In this document: positions 46,691-60,130 of the stretch, one piece after another
Layout of the letters: every line of letters begins with the position of its first letter
How positions within the stretch are numbered: the first letter of the stretch is position 1
Assembly (NCBI RefSeq): GCF_900324465.2
Contig: NC_046624.1
Coordinates: 9,731,386 to 9,795,385, forward strand
DNA length: 64,000 nt
From: Anabas testudineus
Taxonomy: Eukaryota > Chordata > Actinopteri > Anabantiformes > Anabantidae
Direction: 5' to 3'
The notes under the pieces: generated by a model
Databases searched by the model: none
The model's input: only the letters and a program-made list of their open reading frames with translations
What the model was told of the DNA's origin: nothing
Translations under genes and position numbers: made by a program

Positions 46691-47683
46691 CTCTGTTTTT
46701 GTCTGAGTAGGATTCATGACTAACACGCACACAGAGGAAGTAGGAAGTAAGTTGTTCCAACCTATCTCACAGAAAACAGCTCATTCTACAGAATATAGAT
46801 TTGACCAAGTTGGTGGAAACGTATAGATGGGAACTGGAAAAAATATAATTTTCTTCTCCTTTGTTATTGATAGAAACACGTATGAAACATGCATGTACGA
46901 CAATAACCCAGTTTCACCTGAATGCTTATTATGTGCATGTGTATTTTCACGTGTCTGCTGTCTGGCCCCAGTTCTCAGTGAGGGGTTTTCTGATGAATGA
47001 GGCTCTCTGCTTTTATTGATTCTCGCTTTAGTTTTGATACTGCAAAGAGATTGATTCTTAAGGCTACCTACAGTTTTATACCTACAGTTCAGTTAACAAA
47101 GGACCGAGGAATACCGTGTGTGTGTGTGTACCTGTGTGTGTTTTGACAGATCAAAACAGTATTGATTTATGACCTGAAGCACCTGCACAAGCCTCTGATG
47201 CCTGCTACTCCCAGTCACATTCACACTTATTTTCTCTGATGCTGACTGAGTAAAACAGTTGATCTAATTTATTACCTCATGAATAATGCATGCTGCACTA
47301 ACTGGATTGGATTGCTCGGCATTAACGTCTGCTCTTCAATCAATGACGGCTTAGCAAAAACAGACTAAAAGGCACCAGAAACTATAGATAAAAATTATTT
47401 AATTTTTGATTGAACGCACAAATTTAAGGGTAATCTTGTATAATAATTAATCTTTTTAAAGAAAAATATACAAATCAGTAGAACATTCAGTAGAAAATCT
47501 AATCATCTTCATATTTTAGTTGTGTAATTACATAAAATAAACAGCCAATATTACTCAACACTGAAAAATATTTGACATTTCATAATCTTATTTTTTAGCT
47601 GAAAACCTGCCATCAGTATGAATACATTACACATGCCTTCCATTGTCATCAGTAAAGAGCTCAGTCGGGGTGCAGAGGGATGT
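46161..47683. other. Gene-free spacer between the rassf4 promoter and tmem72
   Basis: Contains a long CT microsatellite and otherwise nothing recognised. Confidence 0.5.
46622..46692. repeat. (CT)n microsatellite
   Basis: About 35 units with one interruption near the 3' end. Confidence 0.98.
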
Positions 47684-50600
47684 TCAGTCAGTAATCATAG
47701 GCGCAGTGTCTGAGGCGGTGTCTGGTTCTTGCTCACAGTAGCTGTCTATCTCCTCCATCTCTCTCTCCACAGGCTCCTCTTTACCTCTAAACCATATCAA
47801 TCTCCTCTCTTTCCTGCTCCTCCTTTCTTTGCCTATTTCTTTAGGTGCTGCTGTCTGCTCCACATCAAGCATGGCCTGTATGCTCTCACTTCTGTCTCCA
47901 AGGCCGAGGCAGAGGTCTGGAGTTGTGTGAGCTACTTCCCTTCCTCTCCTGCCTATCATCATGTGGAAGAATGACACAGTGCTTTCTGAGCCTGCTCGCT
48001 CTGCCACACAGACCGTGGTCAGGCCTTTGTCGCTGTAGTTCTCCTGTGGCTTTTTTGGAGACTTGGTCTTTGCTTTCTTGCTTAGTATAAAGTTGAAAAG
48101 GGCTGTGACCAGTAGCATTGTCCCTGCAATCAGAAGATATTTTAATGCATTTTTGCACTGGAAGACATTTTCTTACATTAGGAACAATTTTACAGTTATA
48201 TTAATGATGACTGATTTTCACTTTGCTTTTAGAGTCCTGCTATTGTGCACGCTGACTGTGCCACACTGCGATGAGCTGTAACTTAAAAGGCAGTACTGTA
48301 AAGTAAAATGTAATGTAACCATTATTGCTGCGCCATTTTTGTAGTATTGTTCCTGCCGGGCTGTTTTACCTGGGATAACTGCATGCCACACCAACACAGG
48401 GTGCAAGAAGCAGACCACAGACATGATGGAGTAATACAGAAATTTATGGAAGCCACCAATGCCTGCCATCTTCCCCCACAACACAAAAAGCTGCCAGTCT
48501 GGAGGACAGCTATAGAGATAAAAGGGAGAAAGAAGAGGCATGAGACAGGCTCATCGTCAGGCTCTGTCCTCAGCTAAGGAGCTTCAATTTACCACCAATT
48601 GCTTATCTTCATACTTGTAAGGACTGAGAAATCATATAATCTTTTCAGTATAAATAACCATATGATTCAATGCTGGTAAGGCAGATATCATGTCAATCAG
48701 CATCCATGTAAAAATAATAACAATGACATACTTTATTGACTCAGTTAGGGAAATTGTGGTTGGACAGCTGCCAGACAGTGGCATATTGGTGCTACCACGA
48801 GGTATCGGTGTCTTGTCTGAGGGCACTTAGAATAAGGAAGTAGTCCCTACAAAAGTGCTACAGTCTTCTTACAAATCATAGATGTTCCAGATGAATGTTG
48901 TGTACTCACGGAAGGCACATGATCAAGAGAGCATCCAGGAAATAGGCCAGTTCCAACATCATGATACAAACAGATGACACTCTGGGAGGAGAAATATGTT
49001 TAGTGCCTGATGAAACTGATACAGTCTCAATGATAAAATCATTACACGTAGTTAGAAGCCTATGACAAACAAACTACACAGAAGAGAAATCACCTGTATA
49101 ATGTAGCAGATCTTATATATACTACATGGCAAAATATGGGTTTAAGTAGGCTGGTACCATCTAATCCAGTGAACTATAAAATGTCCTATCTTTGAAGCAT
49201 CATCGCTGAGTTCTGTGTTTCTGTTTTTGCAGCAATCATCCTTCTTTGTGTGTGCTGACAAAATAAACAATCATGCATTTTTGGTCTCCAGTGGGAGAAG
49301 TTTTTGTGTCGCTCTGTGGGAGCTTGGCTGTGGGCCACAAAGATAATAATGAGTAGCAGAGAAAGACTGGTCTCCTTTTCTGCCCTCTGCATCCACATCA
49401 TCCCTCTGGCTTCTTTCTAATATGTTCTTGCAAGTGTGTATATATGTCCATGTGTGCATACTGCAAGTTAAGTATTTTAATTGTTTTCTAAAAGCCCTTG
49501 GGCTTCACATTCTTTGCCATATTAAAATCCTGGCGGATGGTTTGTAACCCTGGAATGCTGCCACCGGTGCAGTCTCGAGCAGGGCCAGAGTCAGGAGTGC
49601 TTTGAAAGATTTAAATTCTTACAATATGTTTTAAATACAAAAACTGGAAACTCACAGCAGGTAGATTGCAAGGCTGTTGAAATCTCCCTCTTGTAGGGTC
49701 TCCACTCCCACAGCACACAGAACTTGAAAAGACATAGTAGACAGATGTGAGCTTATTCTGTCCACCAGATGTCAGGCTTAGTTCAGGGTTTTTTCATTAG
49801 TAGCAGGCATGGTAGCAGTAGGCTCAAAGTTGTATGGATGCAGCTAATATTTTCACTGTGATGCTGCTGCTGCTTCACTGTCATGTTGCTTTCATTAGTG
49901 TGCTCTTGCAGCCTTGTTGATGAGGCAGTTGTGAGTAATTCGTTTAATTTCTGACTAAAAGCCATTTCCCTAATTGAGCAATAAACATGGCTTAAAGGAA
50001 CCCGGCCTGAACTCACATTCCAGGTGGTACTGTAGTATGAAACCTATATACACACGATAAAAACATAGAGAACACTTAATGTTTCAGATGTTTCTGTCAT
50101 GGTCACAGAATTTTGGTAACAACATACTCATGTTTGCAATTATCAGTGCCAGCAGGCAAAGTAATTTTATTTGAACAGCCACTTACCAGATCACAGATTT
50201 TTTTTTTTTTTTTTTTTTTTTGCGCATGTACCACAGTCATATGAAAGAGTCTGATGAGAACATTGATCCCACTCTAATGCTCCAGAAAGCAGGTGGTAAG
50301 CTTTGCATGAAAACTGAAACAGGGAAACAGCTAGACCTCCTAACTCTGAGAACACACTTATGAGTACCCCTAAAGCTTCATAAATTCACTTGTTACAGTC
50401 CATAATATTTAGTTAATAGCTTGTCAACAGTTTTGTAGGGGTCATATGCCTTAACTGTTTTTGCAGACAGAGTAACGGCCTAGCTGGACACTTCCTAGCT
50501 AATGTCATCTTTTGGCAGAACAAACCTCACTGGGCTAAGCTCAGAAGCTGCTGGCTATATTTTTATGGGCAGGTATTAGAGTAAATATTCTCATCTAATT

Positions 50601-51890
50601 CTTGGCAAGAAATCCACTATTGTTGTAAAGACTCTCCAAATCTCAGGACTGATGTGAAAAGTATGAAAAGTGTTGCAGAAAAACGGTATTGTAAACCAAT
50701 GTCTATTCCGTGAATGAGGTAAGCATGGTTAAGTGATGCTTGCCACTAAACATATTGAAGCAATTTCTCCTACATGTTTACCAGAAATTCAGAGATAAAT
50801 TCTGCACCAGAGGGAAATGTTGCTAAATGGTTTCTGGTAGTTTATAGAGTGTGAGCAGGATCGACACTGCATATACATGACCTGGATATTATGTGTGTTC
50901 CCTGCATGTGTTGTCTGTCTACAGAACACACACAGAGGCAGACATGGCATTAACGCGCAGCACCTACGCACCAGGTGTGAACGTGCAACAGCCTGTGATC
51001 GCATAAGCCTGCAAACGAGTGCGATACTCGATTTTGTGCAATGTGAGGCACATGTCTCTCAGCAAATCTTCAGTGCCTGCAACTGTTTAAATTTAAGTGG
51101 AGGAGGGGGGGGGGTCATATTTTTTGAAGGAGGCAGCAACCAGAGAGCCATTTCCCCTGTGATGATTTACTGTGGCTAAGAGAGCTGCGTGCAATCTTTC
51201 CCAGCGTGCCCGAGGAAAGAACATGGAGCATCGGTAATAGCAAGTTTATGAATGATCAATTATGTTTTTATACTTCACATATCAAAAAGGTTTGGTGTTG
51301 CTGGAGGTCAAGAATACAGTGACCCTATCCATCACCATCTGACCTTCTCACATTTTTGGTTTATGAAGTCTTTATAGAGCACAGGTGGATAACCCTCCCC
51401 TACAAGAGAGAGCTTAAAGATACTTTAAAAGGTAATATACATTTTAAAGTTGATATTTTTATAGATCAAAGATCTGATTCATATAGATTGACCTAATTTC
51501 ATTATAGAGTCCGATATTAGCTTAAAACAACATGTTTCGGCACGTGTGTGTGTGCTGAAACATGGCATGTAAAAAGTATAATTAGTGCTACTGCAATGAG
51601 TGCTACTAATAATAACTTTTAAACCTTTATTTTTATAAAACTGTGTATTGTGAACTCTGCCTTGACCAACGTATCACAAAGGATCTGGGGTTTGTTGTGT
51701 GTCTGCTAGTGTATCCAAGGAACTCAATCATGCCCACGCTGAAACAATAAGTGTACACATGGCTCTTAATTTAATCTTATATGTATTTTGTTTGTTTTGA
51801 TATTTTTATCTTACCTGTTGCTGTAGAAACACCAAGGATCCTGCAGGCACACTCCACTACAATCCACCATATGCTCCCTGAGTTCCCCAT
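47684..51890 (-). CDS. tmem72: Transmembrane protein 72
   Basis: Five coding exons: 51815-51890, 49656-49722, 48910-48981, 48370-48509, 47684-48123; total 264 residues (human 275). Four hydrophobic segments are seen: around [58 protein letters not shown] and [22 protein letters not shown]-type sequence ([15 protein letters not shown]) matches human [15 protein letters not shown], and the acidic end (SDTAPMITD) matches human TSDTTPII. The last exon codes a long cytoplasmic tail rich in charged residues and poorly conserved. TMEM72 is a kidney-enriched membrane protein of unknown function. Position next to rassf4 agrees with human 10q11.21. Confidence 0.93.
48690..48832 (-). repeat. SINE remnant in a tmem72 intron
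   Basis: Read on the minus strand, GTGCCCTCAGACAAGACACC is followed by AATTTCCCTAACTGAGTCAA and a TAAAGTATGTCATTGTTATT tail, the pattern of a common teleost SINE. Confidence 0.5.
50198..50221. repeat. T homopolymer run
   Basis: A run of 24 T within the first tmem72 intron; possibly the tail of a retroposon on the minus strand, though no body was recognised. Confidence 0.9.
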
Positions 51891-52121
51891 GACCTCAAAT
51901 ACTTTCCCTCTTCACTGATTCAAAGAGGTAGCCTTCACAGTTGTCTAACACTATCTCAAATAGTTGGTCACCTGGTAGTAAAGCTGCATTCAAGACATGT
52001 AGTTCAGTGTTAGATACATGGATGGTTGTTAGTTAGTCTCCACAAGCACCATAATGTGGATAAGTTTACCTCAGAAAGATTTGTGACTCAATGCCCCTGT
52101 TGCTCGAATAACTGCTAATCA

Positions 52122-52231
<110 letters not shown>

Positions 52232-53280
52232 GAGTAACAGTACCACTTTCGGCTGGTTTTGCATTCCACCTTGGACATCGTCAAGGTGAAATTGGTAAAC
52301 TATGTCATTAAAATTGGTTAGAAATTATCTGCCGAGTCATACACACACATTTGTGCACACATACACACACACACACACATTCAGCATTAACATTAATTTA
52401 CATGCAACCTTGAACTGCAAGTTGCATCCCATCTAAAGTAGATAATTTCTTGATCCCAAACTTGCTTTTGTTATTCCTGTGAGTAATTTCACCCTGAGTT
52501 AATTTCAATAATTCAGTGTAATCAAAGGATCAGAAACACTTTTTATTTATTATTATTTACCACAACAGTCAACTTCCAATTTGGCATCCACATTTTTTCA
52601 GCAAAAGCTTGCAGCTTACGTCAGTAAAAAAGCAAATTCCACTTAGCGTGCAGTTTATTTGAATGCACCACTGACTCTTTGCACTTAGTGAACAGTGTGA
52701 AAATGCAATCCATTTAGAACCTCTGCATAAATGCAAACCCGCATAAAAACTGACGCAAGTTTGGCTGCGGTATAATCATGTCCAGGCACAGTATGAGCAA
52801 ACTGGAACAGGGGAATAGACATGGCATACATGAGCACACACACACACAGACACACACACTCCTGGTAGAGTGAAAAGTAAGCTACGTAAATCTCCTTAAA
52901 TCTTTAACAAAGACACTTTGTGTTTTTGCACTGGTTTACGTTGTTCCTGGCTTAGCGTCCAGGTTATTTCTGGCATAGAGTTTAGAGTTATTGTTAGTGA
53001 ATGTATGTGAGCAGTGCTGCTAAAGCTACTTATAGTAGGTACAAACTGACAAAAGTCACATTTTGAGGTATAGGACAGAGCTGGATAGTTAATGCGATGC
53101 AATGTTGTAATGGAACTATTGTAATTGGAACTATTGGCATAACTTGTTAACACTTTATTAATCCTTAATATATCAAGCACATTCTTTAGGTTAGTATGGG
53201 CTGTTGCAAAAACTGACTGCTATGTTACTTCATTTAAAAGTTGTTCTACATTGATATGATTATTTTATCCTACCTTATTT

Positions 53281-53480
53281 TTCAGTGAGCATTTTACCCA
53301 ACCTTGCACACTCACACAATAATGGGAGCAGATATATAAAGCACTGGCTTAATTATCAGAAGCTTGAGGTTCAGTGTCTCTTCAGTGACACCCTCACATG
53401 TGGACAGGAACTGAATTATTATGTGATTTCACTGAAGGCATCTCATTCTTCATTAAATCACACACTCACATATGGCTGCA
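53281..53480 (-). repeat. Diverged SINE remnant
   Basis: On the minus strand the order GAGACACTGAACCTCAAGC, then AGCCAGTGCTTTATATATC, then TTGTGTGAGTGTGCAAGG follows that of a common tRNA-derived teleost SINE body. The head is not readable. Confidence 0.35.
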
Positions 53481-56400
53481 GTGCATTATTGTGCACGAAC
53501 CAGATGAGCGAGGAATGTATACTGTGCTTGTTATCTGAGCCATAACACCATAGCCACAGTTGACTGTGTGTTTGTGTTTATTTGACATGCTTGGCCCTCA
53601 TAATGACATGAAAAACAGCCTCATAAAAACACAATTTATGTTAATAAGTCGCTGTGTGTTGTGAGGGGATCGTTGCTGTCATTTACTGCACATTGTGATT
53701 CTTATGGTAATTGTCAGAACATGCCAGAGGGTAGAGGAGTGTAAATAATTGTGCCTGATTGCCATCTAGTGAGACTGTAAATCTAATGTTACAGTATAAA
53801 TACAGCCTCATGTTTTCATTTGGTCTGTGCAGCTACACAGAGACACGTCCACATCTCCTCTTGTCACTCAGCTTCACCCAGCCCGACCACCTCACCTCTC
53901 TCCCTCTTCCTGAACTTTCACTTGCCTGCTCCTGTGTTCTCTCACTCTGTAATCATCCCCATATTACGCCTCCTCACCTTCCTAATCACCACGGCTTCAC
54001 ACCATTCACACACACTCCTCCATTTAATCCACTGTGCCTATGGGCATGGGACCAGAGATTAGCCATGATCTCTGTTTCTTAGCTTTGCGTGGTGTGTGTG
54101 TCTGGTGCTTGTCAGAACCAGTAAAAACAGCTCTAATCTTAATTACACCAGTAGCTTTAGTACCTTCTGCCATTGCTTTGCTCTGATATTCCCTCCATAA
54201 TCACCTCCTGCAGGCTGTTTTATCTAGAGGCTAAAGGAGGGTGCCTAAAAGACTCATCTACTGTAAAGGGAATATATTAATATTTTGTTCTCCAACCTTA
54301 TTGGATGTATGTGGCTAGTCCATGGCAGGACACCTGCAGCACCAGGTATCCTGCAACGCTGGAGCCACGTTTGCAAATCCAGGGAGCCACCTTGTGGTAG
54401 CAAGGTGTTGGTGCAGCCTAAACGTCATTTGATGGTCATGATTATAGATGATGATCTAGATGAGCTATGAAGCAAATTAGTTTTTTTCATGTTGACACTG
54501 ACCAGTAACAAAGTGTCTTGTTTACAGGCTCTTTTTTTCTATAATCCCATTTATATAATATTTATTTTTTTATAATATTAAAAGGTTAGAAGCATCACCC
54601 AGAGAGATTAAGTAGGCGCAGGACAAATATGCAATTGCGAAATAGTTATAAATCATAAAGGAGGTTTTGGGAAGACAAAGTGGATATGTAATGTCTGCCT
54701 GTTCAGTGTCACACAATCAACACAGATTTTAAACATCACTGTGAGCTGGTGATGTGCATTTCATAGCATTCAGACCTCCCATGCTTTTACCAAAAAATTT
54801 ATAGTGTTGGTGGGGCACTATATAAGTCATTTCAGATTTACGGTGTCAGATAGCAACAGCCTGGTGCAAGGCTGCCACACAAAGTCAAGTTAGCAGAACT
54901 CTCATGTTGATAAAGCAAACTTATAAAAATATATGGAGTCAGAATACTTTATCAGAAGAACTCACTGGGTGGCCCCATAAGGAATCATTTCCAAAACTCA
55001 CTAATAACCTGGCAACACCTGGATTTATTTGGAATCATCTGATGAATATAAATTTAATTTTAAGCACCATTTAACCTGCATCATATAAAGAGAAAATCTG
55101 CATCTTTAGCTGCTAAATGTGTCACTATATTCATCAGCTAGTTGCTAACGACCATTTTGTCCTGTGCCTGTAGTGTACAATGAATTTTGAAGCTTTAAAA
55201 CTTAAAACTGCTGCACAAAGGATGTAGCTGTTAGGTTGACTAAAACCAAAACAAGTAAAGAGATGGCAAAATGCTCAGACTGCAAATGAGAACTCACAGA
55301 AGAAAATGATATCTGGTAAGATATTCTCACCATTGCTTTATTTTGTCTGAGGAGTGTGTGATGTTTTAATTCCTGCCTACACAGGGTGTAAATAAGCTGA
55401 TTAAAGACAACATAGAAGTGTCCAGTTTGCTGACATCAAATTCTCACGTGTTGGTATGGATGGAAGTGGTGATCTTTGGCTTCACAGTCATGAATGAAAA
55501 GCCAGCAAATAATCAATTATTCTCTGTTCCTCTTCCAGAGCTAATGTTAAACTGTCACATCTTGGCTATTTTAGGTTTTGATTTAAGCACAGCTGAGTCA
55601 GGAACTTGACACACTGTATAATAAGACAGCGTGATTTTGATCTGCTGTGTGTATTCAGCACATACCACTGGGGTCATCAACAGTTTTTGTGGTGATTACG
55701 TTGGCGAATTAGTCTCTCTCCTTTCATTTTAAATGACAGAGTATTATAATGAGCCAAAACACTGCTTCCTCTTTTTCCCATCATCCCGTGGAACAGCCTG
55801 TCTCGATGTTAATGTAAAGCTTTTCAGTCTGCTGTCTTTCATCTGTCTTCATTGCCTTTTCACCAGCTCACGCAAAGGCCTAAGTAGCAAAAAAACAACT
55901 TAGCTCTTTTGATTGTGACATGTGCCATCAGATGAGTGAAGCATTTCTTGCTGGGCAGTGACAGTAGGTGTCCTGTCAGTGTAGTCTAATGGTTTTATAC
56001 CAGGTCATTATCTTGAGTAGTTGCAGGACCACACTGTCCTCACTTATTGTCTAGCAGAAGCAAAGTGAAGGAATGCAGTATAAAGTAAGTGGGCACACAC
56101 ACACATGTGCACACACAATTAGATTCACACACTGATAGTGAACAGAGTGGAGAACTGTAAGCAATCAGAGTTTGGCCTTGGTACTGAGGAGTTCAGATAT
56201 TTTTTTTTTTTGTTATTTTTCTTTTTGTATGAAACAACATTTCTGTCCCATGAGTAGTTATTCTGTGGTTAGAGTATAAAGTCTTAAAGAGGGAGTATTT
56301 GCCCTGTAACTGAGAGGTTGCAGCGCAAACCCAGGCCCCACTGTTCCCTCTGGACTCAAGTCAGCCTTCAATGTGGCCTGGTTGGCCCATGTTGGCTTTG

Positions 56401-59087
56401 ATGCACATGCCTTCTTCAGTGATTCAAATCTCACAGAAGGAAGTGAGTTAAAATCGATTTAAAATATGAATAAAAAATTCAAGGGAACCTGCGGTATAGT
56501 ATGTGTAGCATCATCTCCTCAATGATACTATCTGAGATGGTGAAGTATTTCATTGTAAACAGAAAAACTATTATATCGTAAAAATAGTTAGGCATTCTTT
56601 AAATGAAACCCAAACATTAGTCATATAAATCTGCTCTTCATTTCTTCCTTGTTCCTACTCAGAAGTGGAAGAAAAGCTTTCACGGTAATATGGCCTGGCC
56701 TATAAAGAATTTCTAAGGTCCTCAGAGACAAAAGCCCCACTTTAAAGCATGTAGAGGTTTTAGAGGAAAGAAGCTAAAGTCAACAATCCTGAATGCACCA
56801 CTGCGTGCAATAGACTATAAGAGCATGACAGTGGATATGGAAGGTACTTCCTTCCTTTGGAAATATTATTGTATATCATAGTGTATAACAGTGTAAGTGT
56901 GTATGTAGGATGATTAACACAGCTAACGTGCAGGCTTTTTGGTGACCTCCCATCACAATACACATTAAGGGTCTGCTTGGAATTAAGTGGAAAATCATGT
57001 TACTGTACTGTCCATTTGGGAGCAGTAAAATACAGTCCTGGTTCACATATATCACTTTCAAATAGGTTAAATTTAGTTAATACAGGCAAAGGTCACACGG
57101 CACTCTAAAACATTCTTTGGTTTCTACATATTACACAATTGTTTTCAGCCAGACCAGTTTTTGTCGATACACACATTTTGAGTGCGAGTGCATATTGTTG
57201 TGTGTGTCCATGTGCGTGTGTGCACGCTGCTGTTTAAGAAGAATGTCACCTAAATTGCAGACCTCACCTTGCCCCTTTCTTTCTCCAGCCATTCAAAGAT
57301 CTATTTAGAGTTCAGACTTGGGTTTAGAGTTATGGTCTGCCGTTAAAAAGTGATTTGAAGGTTTAAAGAAAGACTGTTTCTACTCGGTACTTCCTCACAG
57401 AGTAAGCAATGTAATTACAACTATAAATACTATAACTTATTTCTCAAAGGCGTATAATGTAAACATAAAGTGTCAATTAAAGACATAAGACTTCATTCAA
57501 CATTTATTCTTTTTGAAAATGCAGAACCACCTGAATGAAATTTACAGAACAAAAACAAGTTCAGTAAACTTCAGACATTAAGTTGACTTGACAGACAGAT
57601 TTGTTTTCTTTTTACATTTCTGCTTTTGTGTGTGTGTGGTTTAATGTAACCCCTGTTTAAAAAGGTAAGATAACATATGTGCTTTGTGTATGACGTTGTG
57701 ACTGAATATGATGCTATCTTTGTTTAACATTATTTTTATTTTTACACACAGAAACTTTTCCTCATGAACCCATTAAATGAATATCTGAGAGTTTAAACTC
57801 ATAAACAATGTATGTTTGCTTTGTATCTTTAAAAGCACAATTTAATGGATGAATTCATTCAACTTACTATTTAAAGTCATAAGTCAGGACAGTTCTTTGT
57901 AAGAAAACATGCATTTTGATGCATGACAGACACAAATCTATATATTTCATAAGTTAACAAGAAAGTAATGCATTAATTTGACTAAATTAGTTTTCCAGTG
58001 TATCCTGTGAAAAAAAAGCGTCTTTAAAATCATGACAAGAAATGCAAAACACAGACAAGGAAATCTGTCAAGTTCAACTTAACCAACAGGGACACAATAG
58101 ACATAGTACAAATACAGCCAACTGGCATACAACCCAGAGACGGATATTTTATAGTCTGCTATAATGCAGTATTTATGTAAGTTTGTCTAGCCCCTCTGTG
58201 TATGTCAAGGCCACAAACCAAGAGTGAATTTAATAGCCTCAAAGGCTCAGACAGATGGTGATCAGTTTTGTGTTTCTATGTTTCTGGGCCACCGGAGACC
58301 AAAGCCGAGAAAGTGGAGCTCCTGTTTGACTGGTCGTTGTAGATTTGGATGGACCCATGATTGGGAAAATGTAAGAGTCCAGAAAATAAAATGTCTCTGA
58401 TTAGAAGATTGGCCAATGTCGACACGGGTTAGTTGTCCTTCAACAGTAAATGAAATACAAAAAAGAAAAGTGCAGTCCTTTGTATACATTTTCCAAACAC
58501 ACAATCCCTAATTATGTGGCTGACTTTAACAACTGTCAGCCTTGTCTAAAGACAGCTAATAAATTGAGTGATTAAGTTCAAGATCTTGTTTAAGAGAGTG
58601 GAATCATGTCATATTGTATGCCACATTTTAAACACTGTGTCATTAGTCATGCTTACTGCCCTCATACTGAATATCAAACGGAAATTTATCATCCTCTAAA
58701 TCCTTTACATATGGCTGTGTTTTATGAGTGTGTTCGGTGGTCAGGGTGAGGGCCATCCTTCAGCCTGGTTAAATGCTTCCATACTGTTGCATTTTGCCAA
58801 CCGCAGCTGGTTGCGCAATTGCACCAATGAGTATAGGCCTCAATCAAGGACAGCCCGCCAGGAAGATCGCTCCGGCTGATAGCAAGTTTGAATGCACATG
58901 CTTCATGCGTACGTGCAAATGGACGCATTTATGAACCCATGCACACATGTCAGGAAAAGAGTTTGAGTTTTTAAAGACTGTAACAACATCCAGGGAGCTA
59001 CGTGAATGTTTTTGCTCAATTTGTGAGGCAGCGAGATTGGAGTCACACATCATAATAAGACAGATTTGTTAACTTTATTATTAGAAC

Positions 59088-59108
59088 AAAAAAAAAAAAA
59101 AAAAAAAA
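59088..59108. repeat. A homopolymer run
   Basis: A run of 21 A; no retroposon body was recognised upstream. Confidence 0.9.
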
Positions 59109-59589
59109 TTAAAACTACAAAATTAAAGATAAACATCATGTGACTGCAGTTTAACTAAATCCTCTGAGGACATTTTAATTTCTAAAACATGAATTTTATG
59201 ACTTTCTAAGAAAAGTAATCCTCTACAGCTTTATGAGAAAAGACAGGCTGGATGATAGTAATTCATGAATAGTTTATTCTGGCATACACAAACTCATTAC
59301 GGGCAAGCAAAGGGTTTCTTTTGTACAAATATGACTAACTTCATGGTAATAATGGCTACACCACATTCTGAGTGTGTGGATATCACACACATGACTCACA
59401 TACAGGAAGAGCACTTGCTAATTTCTTCTTCTTTTAGCGCCTTCTTTTATGCTGACAAGCTGTGAGTGACAACAGATGGATTCTAAAAGTGAAAATAAAA
59501 ACATTATGACTTTAAAAGTGATAAAACACTGAACATATCATACAAAGAATTATAAAATATTTCTAAATTGACAGGTACGAGAAGTCAAA

Positions 59590-60130
59590 AAGGAAGAGAA
59601 AGGAGCAAACAAGCCATTGAAACCAGATGGATGGGTTGGCAACACCTGCCAGAGTGAGGTGTCTTTCTCTGACACTAGATGGATGTGTTGCCTCTACGCT
59701 GGTTTTCTTATCAATCCTACCTAATCTTTCACAGCTCCTTTGTGAACCTGTGACCTTGTTTGACCACACAGAACTGCTCCATCAGCAGGGTCATGGCCGC
59801 ACATTAACCCTCTCGACTGACATCATGGGTCACCCTCGCTTGGAGCAGTTGCTTTGGCAACACGACTTCATGGAATAGGTCAATGATTTCAACGCAAGTA
59901 TTGGTTCCTATAATATGCAAGATTGCCGACGTGTTGCAGAAGGTGATGTGAAAAATCAAAGACAGATGAGAGGAAAAGGAGAGGATCAATTGTAGTGATT
60001 GGTGGGAGGTTAAGACGGAGGTCAATGGGACTTCATAAAGCCGAGTGCTCGCAATTTGTGAAAAGGCAAAGATTTCAATTGTAGGTATAATGTGAAGTGG
60101 TGACTGTGAGGCGTGAGCTCCCAAGAGTCT
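59590..60130. promoter_or_regulatory. Candidate conserved non-coding block with an RFX-type X-box
   Basis: About 540 bases of balanced composition and high sequence complexity in an otherwise AT-rich, repeat-dotted desert. It includes GTTGCTTTGGCAAC at 59848-59861, a near-perfect match to the RFX consensus GTTGCCATGGCAAC, and TGACCTTGTTTGACC nearby (about 59751-59765), which looks like two direct nuclear-receptor half sites. Open frames across it (for instance 59804-60148 minus) have no protein-like features. Conservation has not been tested. Confidence 0.3.

Noticed and set aside
47729-48090. Plus-strand frames over the tmem72 last exon
   Set aside because: Antisense shadows of the real tmem72 coding exon.
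53759-54082. A 107-codon plus-strand frame, Ser/Pro/His-rich
   Set aside because: Composition reflects a CT/CA-rich tract; a parallel frame is equally open and no motif is present.
56300-56400. Possible tRNA-like SINE head (ACTGAGAGGTTGCAGCGC)
   Set aside because: Only a short B-box-like phrase; no tail or second landmark.
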